12,480 nt of DNA from CAZQGJ01 sp964592905 (lineage in GTDB: Bacteria > Patescibacteriota > UBA1384 > CAYGGE01), in the NCBI GenBank assembly GCA_964592905.1, contig CAZQGJ010000026.1:1-12480 (forward strand), written 5' to 3'. The notes beneath the pieces are model-generated. The model saw nothing but the letters and a program-made list of their open reading frames with translations, did not search any database and was not told the origin of the DNA. A program made the position numbers and the translations under genes. Positions within the stretch are counted from its first letter, which is position 1. Each line of letters starts with the position of its first letter. Shown one piece after another: positions 6,898 through 12,480 of this stretch.

Positions 6898-6904
6898 AAG
6901 AGAT

Positions 6905-7459
6905 ATGAGAATCACTATTTCTGGATTATCAGCCGTCGGTACCACCTCGACCGCCAAAGGTCTAGCCACAGTCTTAGGTTGGCCGATCTCTACCTTTACC
7001 TTGCGCAACCTAGCGCAAGATAGGGGAGTCAGCTTTGAGACTATCCACCAGGAGCTCAAAAAACACGACCCATCGATCGACCACGATCTCGATCGACACC
7101 ATATCGCTAATCTTAAACAGCAGCCAAAATTAATCGTGGCTACCGATCTAGCCGGTTGGTTAGACGATCCAAAGATGTGCGACACGCTGGGGGTGACTCC
7201 ACCGCAAATCGATTTTAGAATTTGGCTTGATGCCAGTCCGGCTATCCGAGCTAAGCGATTTTTTGCCCGAGAGCAGGGGAGCGAGGCGGCGCTTAACCGC
7301 TACGACCAGGAGATTATCGAGCACTACAAGTTACTTTATGGGGTAGATATCCTTAATCACGACCATTTTGACCTCTGTCTAGTGACCGATCAGTATTCAT
7401 TAGAGGAAGTTATCGAGCTATGTCGGGTAGCCATTGAGACGAAAGTGAACAATGATTAA
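6905..7459 (+). CDS. cmk: Archaeal-type cytidylate kinase-like protein with altered P-loop
   Basis: The 184-residue protein aligns by eye with archaeal-type CMP kinases, which phosphorylate CMP/dCMP with ATP. Shared features are the N-terminal MRITISG strand, the DPSIDHDLD stretch, LAGWL (about residues 81-85), IWLDASPAIRAKRFFARE in the lid region, and the C-terminal YKLLYGVD...FDL...SLEEVIEL. Two key places are unusual. The P-loop reads GLSAVGTTS (7-15) where GxPGSGKTT is expected, so the nucleotide-binding lysine is replaced by Thr13. The family's EGRLAGWM reads ATDLAGWL, losing the Glu-Gly-Arg. It may be an inactive or repurposed kinase, or a divergent active one like cytidylate-kinase-like families with a non-standard P-loop. 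ATG 6905 is chosen over an in-frame TTG at 6869 because MRITISG is the natural N-terminus and a promoter fits it. It overlaps secD by 8 bases. Confidence 0.78.
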   Translation: MRITISGLSAVGTTSTAKGLATVLGWPISTFTLRNLAQDRGVSFETIHQELKKHDPSIDHDLDRHHIANLKQQPKLIVATDLAGWLDDPKMCDTLGVTPPQIDFRIWLDASPAIRAKRFFAREQGSEAALNRYDQEIIEHYKLLYGVDILNHDHFDLCLVTDQYSLEEVIELCRVAIETKVNND

Positions 7460-8783
7460 GTTTAAATTCGGCCTTAAGCGAAGATCTTGGCCTCGGCTGA
7501 GATTATCGCCGTCGCGCCAACTCAGGTCTATTGGCTGGCTACTCTTAGTCAGCTTGATGGCGAGCTATTTAGCCCTGGGCAAAACCACCTCTTTTCAAAT
7601 CAAAAACTTTAAGCCGAGCTGGACTTACGCCGAGGGGCTCGACTTAGCCGGCGGTACTCGATTGATTTACGATGCTAAAACTGAATCTCTGGACAATAAC
7701 GCGGCCAGCCAGGCGATGACCAGCCTCAAACTAATTATCGAGAATCGAGTCAACGGTCTAGGTGTCACCGAACCGCTCATTATCACCGGACGGAGTGGCG
7801 ACAAGCGAAGGTTGACAGTAGAGTTACCCGGTATCGACGACCTCGAGCTAGCCAAGAATCTGATCGGCCAGACGGCTAAACTGCAGTTTGCCACTAACTT
7901 TAGTCTCGACGAACAGGGTAATATCGTCATTGCTGAAAATGAGTTAGTTCTTTCGGGACAAGATTTAGCCAGAGCCGATGTCACCTTTGACCAACAGTCG
8001 CAATCGCCGTATCCGCAGATTAGACTGCGTCTCTCAGATGGGGGAGCGGCCAAATTTACTGCCGCTACCGCCGCCAATATCGGTAAACCGATCTTTATCT
8101 TGCTCGATAACTCCATCCTCTCGGCCCCGACGGTTCAGAGTAAGATTACTGGTAACGAGGCAGTCATCACCGGTAGCTTCACCATTCCCGAGGCCAAGCA
8201 GCTCGTCAATTTACTCAACGGTGGGGCCTTGCCAGTGGGAATCGAGCTAGTCGAACAGGCTAAGATCGGAGCCAGTCTCGGTCAAGACGCTTTGCATAAA
8301 AGTTTACGGGCCGGCCTAATTGGTTACCTCGCCATCTCGATTCTCTTAATCTGGCGCTATCGACAAGAGGGGGTGGTGGCGATCTTTTCCCTAGGCCTTT
8401 ACACTCTGATTACTCTAGCCATCTTCAAACTGATCCCGATTACCTTGACCTTAGCCTCGATTAGCGGCCTGATTCTCTCGATTGGCATGGCAGTCGACGC
8501 TAATATCTTAATCTATGAACGCATGCGCGAAGAGCGTCGCAATGGACTGAAGGGTCAGGCCCTCATCGATCAGAGCTTTAAACGGGCCTGGAGTTCGATT
8601 CGCGACTCCAACGTCACCAGTCTGATCTCGGCCGCTATACTCTTAACCTTTGGCTCGACCTTGATCAAAGGCTTTGCTTTAACTTTGGGTATCGGTATCG
8701 TGGTCTCGATGTTTACCGCGATTACTGTCACCAGAACGATACTAAGCCTGACTCAAATCCAACAGAAACGGGCTAGGGGATAG
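7452..8783 (+). CDS. secD: Protein translocase subunit SecD
   Basis: SecD is a membrane subunit of the SecDF complex, which uses the proton gradient to help proteins leave the SecYEG channel on the outer side of the membrane. At 443 residues it is shorter than E. coli SecD (615), having the compact external domain common in small genomes. A basic N-terminus precedes TM1 (about residues 25-43). The family block GLDLAGGTRLIYD is at 62-74, followed by ENRVNGLGVTEP and VELPGIDD, then the second external block ending in LNGGALPVGIEL. Five C-terminal membrane helices include the signature GMAVDANILIYERMREE (about 345-361), whose Asp is the conserved charged residue. The start overlaps the end of the kinase-like gene by 8 bases (ATGATTAA), suggesting coupling; no strong SD is seen. 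secF follows after 4 bases. Confidence 0.96.
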   Translation: MIKFKFGLKRRSWPRLRLSPSRQLRSIGWLLLVSLMASYLALGKTTSFQIKNFKPSWTYAEGLDLAGGTRLIYDAKTESLDNNAASQAMTSLKLIIENRVNGLGVTEPLIITGRSGDKRRLTVELPGIDDLELAKNLIGQTAKLQFATNFSLDEQGNIVIAENELVLSGQDLARADVTFDQQSQSPYPQIRLRLSDGGAAKFTAATAANIGKPIFILLDNSILSAPTVQSKITGNEAVITGSFTIPEAKQLVNLLNGGALPVGIELVEQAKIGASLGQDALHKSLRAGLIGYLAISILLIWRYRQEGVVAIFSLGLYTLITLAIFKLIPITLTLASISGLILSIGMAVDANILIYERMREERRNGLKGQALIDQSFKRAWSSIRDSNVTSLISAAILLTFGSTLIKGFALTLGIGIVVSMFTAITVTRTILSLTQIQQKRARG

Positions 8784-8787
8784 AGTA

Positions 8788-9705
8788 ATGACTAAATTTC
8801 GCTTCTTAGGACCACGCAAACGACTTTGGCTCGGCCTCTCTATAGTCTTAACAGTCTTGGCTCTGGCGACGGTGATTATCATTCGTCCCAAGCTCGGTAT
8901 CGAGTTTGCTGGCGGTAGCGAACTTATCATTGTGCGAACCGGCGATAAGACTGAGTCAACTGAAGCCGAGATAAAGCAACTCTTTAGCCAGCTCAAACTA
9001 GAGGTAATTCAAAATCTAGCTCTAGAGGGGAACCAGCGGTTAGTCAGAACGGTTAGTTTAAATCAGGAGCAAACTCAGGCCCTCAACCAAGCGATCAAAC
9101 CAACCGGGCTAGAGATCGTTCAGTTTACTCAGATCGAACCGTCGATTAGTCGAGAGATTAAGCAGCGGTCGCTACTGTCGCTCCTGGCCGCCAGCCTGGC
9201 CATAGTGGCTTATATCGCCTATTCCTTTCGCCGTTTGCCGCAGGGTTTAAGCTCCTGGCGCTTTGGTATCACCGCTATCGTAGCGTTGGCCCACGATGTC
9301 TTGATTACTTACGCCGCCTATCTCTGGCTCGGCCAGTACTTTAACTTTCAGCTAGATTCACTCCTGATTACGGCTTTATTAACGGTCATGGGTTTCTCGG
9401 TTCACGATACAATTGTCGTCTACGACCGGATTCGAGAGCGCATCAGCCATCAACCGCGCTTGCTCGAGAACGATCAGTTTGAGCTCTTAGCCGAGCAGGC
9501 CCTCCAGGAAACCCTGGCTCGATCGCTGGCCACCTCGTTAGTAGTGATTATAGTTTTGATTGCTTTAGTCATCTTTGGACATCTAGCCATTCGCTCGTTT
9601 GTCGTGGCCTTACTCATCGGTATTACCATCGGCACATATAGCTCTATCGCCTTAGCTGCACCGCTCTTAGTCGTCTGGCAGCGCGCTAAACGTGTAAGAT
9701 TATAG
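8788..9705 (+). CDS. secF: Protein translocase subunit SecF
   Basis: SecF partners SecD in the Sec accessory complex in the cytoplasmic membrane. The 305-residue protein has a basic N-terminus, TM1 at about residues 12-33, the external-domain block GIEFAGGSELII (37-48), and five further helices in the C-terminal half, including the SecF signature GFSVHDTIVVYDRIRER (about 201-217), where the usual Asn of VNDT is His. Its length is near that of E. coli SecF (323). The start is supported by AGGGGA at 8775-8780, seven bases before the ATG; this SD overlaps the last codons of secD, giving coupled translation. A terminator at 9735-9783 ends the cluster. Confidence 0.96.
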   Translation: MTKFRFLGPRKRLWLGLSIVLTVLALATVIIIRPKLGIEFAGGSELIIVRTGDKTESTEAEIKQLFSQLKLEVIQNLALEGNQRLVRTVSLNQEQTQALNQAIKPTGLEIVQFTQIEPSISREIKQRSLLSLLAASLAIVAYIAYSFRRLPQGLSSWRFGITAIVALAHDVLITYAAYLWLGQYFNFQLDSLLITALLTVMGFSVHDTIVVYDRIRERISHQPRLLENDQFELLAEQALQETLARSLATSLVVIIVLIALVIFGHLAIRSFVVALLIGITIGTYSSIALAAPLLVVWQRAKRVRL

Positions 9706-9734
9706 ATTGCCTATTAGCATGGCCTTGTAGGGCC

Positions 9735-9783
9735 AAATAGCGGTTCTGAACCTGTAAAGTAGGGGAGTAACCGCTATTTTTTT
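9735..9783 (+). terminator. Rho-independent terminator after secF
   Basis: An 11-bp stem (AAATAGCGGTT at 9735-9745 with AACCGCTATTT at 9769-9779) closes a 23-base loop and runs into seven Ts (9777-9783). It lies 30 bases after the secF stop. The long loop contains one copy of the word TAGGGGAGT (9760-9768). Confidence 0.88.
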
Positions 9784-9817
9784 GGGCTCAGCCGGATATT
9801 GCACTAAATATCAGCCC
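9784..9817. repeat. Two-tier inverted repeat next to the secF terminator
   Basis: GGGCT (9784-9788) pairs with AGCCC (9813-9817), and inside it GATATT (9795-9800) pairs with AATATC (9807-9812) around a 6-base loop, with a 6-base bulge on one side. It starts directly at the T-run of the secF terminator. It could form a transcription-end structure for the - strand, although no T-run follows in that direction. Confidence 0.4.
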
Positions 9818-10046
9818 TAGTTATAAGCGATGGGGCAGTCTGACCAACGAGCCGTGACAAGAGGGAACTAGACAGAGCTTTTACGCCCGTCAATACCGCA
9901 TCCAAGTATCGATTTAATCAGTAAATTTGTTCAACTCTTAGTTAGTCAGGATTAAGAATAACAACAGGATGCCTCTTTTAGACTATTTCAACCTACCTTC
10001 CCCGAACTAATTTTAGACAGGGGAGAGTAGCTTAACAGGTTCGTAT

Positions 10047-10070
10047 GTCGCATAAGATACATTGTGCGAC
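10047..10070. repeat. Small inverted repeat GTCGCA/TGCGAC
   Basis: GTCGCA (10047-10052) and TGCGAC (10065-10070) form a 6-bp GC-rich stem around a 12-base loop in the otherwise featureless intergenic region. This might be an operator, a weak terminator or chance. Confidence 0.3.
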
Positions 10071-10290
10071 TATAGAGTGAGGGCTGAAAGGGCAGTTTAC
10101 GAGCCTAAAATAGATCTGATTAGTCTAGCCGTGATAAAGTTTTATTCACTCTTTATTTGCTCAATATGTTGGGTCTTGCCAGCAATGCTGTGCAGTCAGG
10201 GCGTGATCAAAGTATTACGGTCATGTAGTTTATCTATCAAAGCTACAGCTAGGGCTAATCAGGTCGTTACACCCTTTGGTGCCTCCCCTC

Positions 10291-12477
10291 TTAGGCGTCT
10301 AAATTTGTCATCGGTAAAATCACCGATTCTTCAGGTTCAGACTCTCCGGCATTAGACTCGCCTACTCCTGTTAAGATTGGTTCAATCCCCTGCTCTGGGA
10401 TGATCTGGTTAGGCTGCGGCGTCAGCCTTGGTTCTGGATTTGTGGCTGTTACTTTATCAACTGCCGGACTTGGTGCTATTTTGCCGTGTCGCACATTATT
10501 AGTTTTGGCTGGTTGAGGTTTAGTCTCTCTAAGGGCGTTATTTGCAGCCGGCGCGGCTGTCGCAGTGGCTTTAATCGCCTGTTGCTCGGCAAAGTCCTCT
10601 GGATGAACATAGAACGGCGTCCCCTCTTTGGAACGGATCTTAAAGAGCTGCTTATCCCCTATCTCGACCGTGGCTGGTAGTGGAGCGAGCGGTTCGTAGG
10701 GCTTGTGCTCAACTTTGTATTGATACTCGCCATCGACTTCGGTAAAGACGCCGGTGCGAGTGGTGGCCGAGGCAGTGCGTTGAGAGATCTGTTCGGCTAC
10801 CGCCTCGCGGTTGGCTGAATATTTGGCTCGAGAGGCTTCGATGACGGCCTGACGATTACCGGCTAACTCGGCCTCGGGAGGTAAGGTTTGCGCTGAGAAC
10901 GGTACGGCTGTCCGGGCATCGATCGCCATCTTGAGATAGATTTGGTAGTTATCTAGACGGACTAAATCGTCGGCGTTAAAGACTGGCGAGAACTCACGCT
11001 CGAGGACTCCGGCATCGGTTGAGCCAACTCGAAACGAGATGATGGTACCGACGTTGCCAAAGACGGCAGCAGCGACAGTCTCGGACATCTGGGCGATATA
11101 TTGGTGAGTAATAATTAGATTTAAGTGATATTTACGCGCTTCAGACAGGATAACGGCAAACGAATCGGTGGCAAAGTTCTGAAACTCGTCAACATAGAGA
11201 TAAAAGTCGCGTCGCTCTTCTTCGGGGATGTTAGCTCGGCTCATGGCTGCCAGCTGAATCTTGGTAATAACCATCGAACCAAGTAAGGCCGCGTTATCCT
11301 CACCAATCTTACCGACTGAGAGATCGACTAAAAAGATCTTGCCGCTATCCATAATGTTGCGCATATCAAAAGAAGACTTTTCCTGTCCCATTATATTACG
11401 GATGATCGAGCTACTGAGGAACTGTCCGATCTTGTTCTGAATGGCGGCGATCGATTCGGTGCGATATTTAGGATCGTATTTTTCGTACTCGTTCATAAAG
11501 AAGTCGCTGACCACTGGGTCTTTGACCTTGGCGAGAACCTTGCGACGAAAACCCGGGTCGACCAAGAGGCGCATCGCCTCGAGCATGGTGGCGCCATCGT
11601 ACTCGAGTAAAGCCAGAACAACATTGCGTAGGATATACTCCATACGGGCCGACCAAACGTTGGCCCAGAGCTTGGTAAAGATACTCATTAAGCCAGAGGC
11701 GACAATATTCCGATAGCTGGGGTCGACTGATTCAAGCAGATTAAAGCCGACTGGAAACTCGGTATCGGCTGGGTTGAAGTAAACCACATCGTCAACGCGA
11801 TCGGCCGGAATGTAGTCTAAAACGTGAGAGATCAGGTCGCCGTGTGGATCGACGACGCAGACTCCCCTACCCTTTTGAATATCGTCGATGATCATATTGC
11901 GTAGCAGGGTCGATTTACCGGTACCAGTCTTACCGACGGCATACATGTGATAGCGGCGATCGGGCAACTTAATACCAAAGCGATAGCGTAGATGTCGATA
12001 GTTACTGAGGCCAAATAAAGTGACGTTATTAGTGTCGACCATGCCTTCGGCCGGTAGATTAGAGGGAGGTTCGCCTTTTTTGGCACCGGCCCAAACGATA
12101 TTAGGAGTTTCGACAGTAGTTGCTGGTAAGTGAAAGATCGAGGCCAGCTCTTCGGTATTCATGATTAGACCGCGCGTGGTTAGCTCTCGTTCGGCAAAAA
12201 GCTTTTGAATCGAGTCTTTGTCGGTAGTGATCGGTCCAGCTACAAAGCTATTACTATTGGAAAGGCTATATTGGTTGAGCGCCCCTAAGACGGCTCGGAT
12301 CTTGGATTTGGCTTCTGTTTCGTCGTGAGCAATGGCGGCGATACGAATAACCGTCTCGAAACCGAGCTTAGTCGTCTTGGCTTCGGCTAGCTTGAGCGCC
12401 TCTTGCTGAGGGCCACCAAGATCGGGCGCCTTTTTCTCCTCGGGTTTATTGCAGGATTTGGCTATAAGGAGAGCCTC
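10291..12477 (-). CDS. VirD4/TraM-like type IV secretion/conjugation ATPase, 5' end not resolved
   Basis: This belongs to the HerA/FtsK/VirD4 group of DNA- or protein-pumping ATPases; in CPR such proteins are linked to type IV secretion or DNA transfer. From the ATG at 12162 (623 aa) the sequence shows Walker A GKTGTGKST (77-85), CVVDPHGDL (101-109), FLVDLSVGKIG (276-286), Walker B YLYVDEFQNFA (320-330, Asp324-Glu325) and ITHQY (350-354, sensor-like). A Pro/Thr/Ala-rich tail of about 110 residues follows. The same frame stays open upstream for 105 more codons to 12477, and that part (for example KLGFETVIRIAAIA) resembles the domain preceding the ATPase in CPR homologues, as I remember the family. 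No ATG, GTG or TTG occurs there, and ATG 12162 has no SD, so the true start is probably beyond the edge. A TAA occupies the last three bases of the window. It may be interrupted, or the edge may be wrong. Confidence 0.85.
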   Translation of the reverse strand, partial: EALLIAKSCNKPEEKKAPDLGGPQQEALKLAEAKTTKLGFETVIRIAAIAHDETEAKSKIRAVLGALNQYSLSNSNSFVAGPITTDKDSIQKLFAERELTTRGLIMNTEELASIFHLPATTVETPNIVWAGAKKGEPPSNLPAEGMVDTNNVTLFGLSNYRHLRYRFGIKLPDRRYHMYAVGKTGTGKSTLLRNMIIDDIQKGRGVCVVDPHGDLISHVLDYIPADRVDDVVYFNPADTEFPVGFNLLESVDPSYRNIVASGLMSIFTKLWANVWSARMEYILRNVVLALLEYDGATMLEAMRLLVDPGFRRKVLAKVKDPVVSDFFMNEYEKYDPKYRTESIAAIQNKIGQFLSSSIIRNIMGQEKSSFDMRNIMDSGKIFLVDLSVGKIGEDNAALLGSMVITKIQLAAMSRANIPEEERRDFYLYVDEFQNFATDSFAVILSEARKYHLNLIITHQYIAQMSETVAAAVFGNVGTIISFRVGSTDAGVLEREFSPVFNADDLVRLDNYQIYLKMAIDARTAVPFSAQTLPPEAELAGNRQAVIEASRAKYSANREAVAEQISQRTASATTRTGVFTEVDGEYQYKVEHKPYEPLAPLPATVEIGDKQLFKIRSKEGTPFYVHPEDFAEQQAIKATATAAPAANNALRETKPQPAKTNNVRHGKIAPSPAVDKVTATNPEPRLTPQPNQIIPEQGIEPILTGVGESNAGESEPEESVILPMTNLDA

Positions 12478-12480
12478 TTA

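Larger units (their letters stand above)
9784..10290. other. Convergent intergenic region, no gene supported
   Basis: This stretch of about 500 bases separates the end of secF from the end of the - strand ATPase gene. I find no convincing coding sequence, tRNA or known RNA in it. It holds two small hairpins (9784-9817 and 10047-10070), two copies of TTTTAGAC (9977-9984 and 10011-10018), and AGGGGAG words at 10019-10025 (+) and 10283-10289 (- strand). No strong T-tailed terminator is seen for the - strand gene; weak hairpins GCCT/AGGC and CACC/GGTG lie just after its stop. It is AT-richer and lacks the codon texture of the neighbours. Confidence 0.6.

Noticed and set aside
6869..6904. TTG at 6869 as the start of the kinase-like gene
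   Set aside because: It lies inside the end of the upstream gene and is better explained as part of the TTGACT -35 box; homologous proteins begin at the MRITISG strand.
10031..10070. tRNA-like GGTTCGTAT near the hairpin at 10047-10070
   Set aside because: There is no T-arm stem, anticodon arm or acceptor pairing around it.
10062..10355. A 97-codon + strand open frame with a TTG start
   Set aside because: It has no SD, overlaps the end of the - strand ATPase gene and has no coherent protein texture.

Overview
The window looks like part of a Patescibacteria (CPR) genome, possibly Candidatus Saccharibacteria. This is inference from gene content and family style, not from a marker gene. The clues are a VirD4/TraM-like ATPase with the N-terminal domain seen in CPR proteins, short SecD and SecF proteins, an archaeal-type CMP-kinase-like protein, a UvrD helicase fused to a RecB-type nuclease, and very tight gene packing. 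TGA is a normal stop here (it ends the DUF2130 gene and the pseudouridine synthase gene), which argues against the recoded Gracilibacteria/Absconditabacteria. A run of 10 Ns marks a draft assembly.

Layout. (1) 1-1500: two single genes on the + strand, a short thioredoxin (124-396) and an unrecognised 295-residue protein (545-1432) that contains the assembly gap. Each is followed by a hairpin, the second a textbook terminator. (2) 1536-1722: a stand-alone transcription unit with a consensus promoter (TTGACA-16-TATAAT), a long stem whose loop contains CCTCCTT (identical to the 16S rRNA anti-Shine-Dalgarno core), and a terminator hairpin. I read this as a small RNA of about 150 nt. (3) 1733-9705: a dense + strand cluster of a DUF2130 coiled-coil nuclease-like protein, a UvrD helicase-nuclease, an RluA-type pseudouridine synthase, a CMP-kinase-like protein, SecD and SecF, closed by a terminator at 9735-9783. 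(4) 9784-10290: about 500 bases between convergent genes, with two small hairpins and no gene I can support. (5) 10291-12477: a VirD4/TraM-like ATPase on the - strand, open to the right edge with no convincing start.

How the genes fit together. DUF2130 and the helicase-nuclease are translationally coupled (TGATG) and probably work together on DNA ends or repair. SecD and SecF form the proton-driven accessory complex of the Sec translocon. The pseudouridine synthase and the CMP-kinase-like gene each appear to have their own promoter placed so that transcription would start at the ATG, so the cluster is probably a chain of sub-operons.

Most interesting: the candidate sRNA with an anti-SD loop, the repeated -10-N6/7-ATG geometry suggesting leaderless mRNAs, a strongly over-represented strand-oriented word (AGGGGAG, extended TAGGGGAGT) whose direction flips with gene orientation, and a CMP-kinase-like protein that lacks the P-loop lysine.
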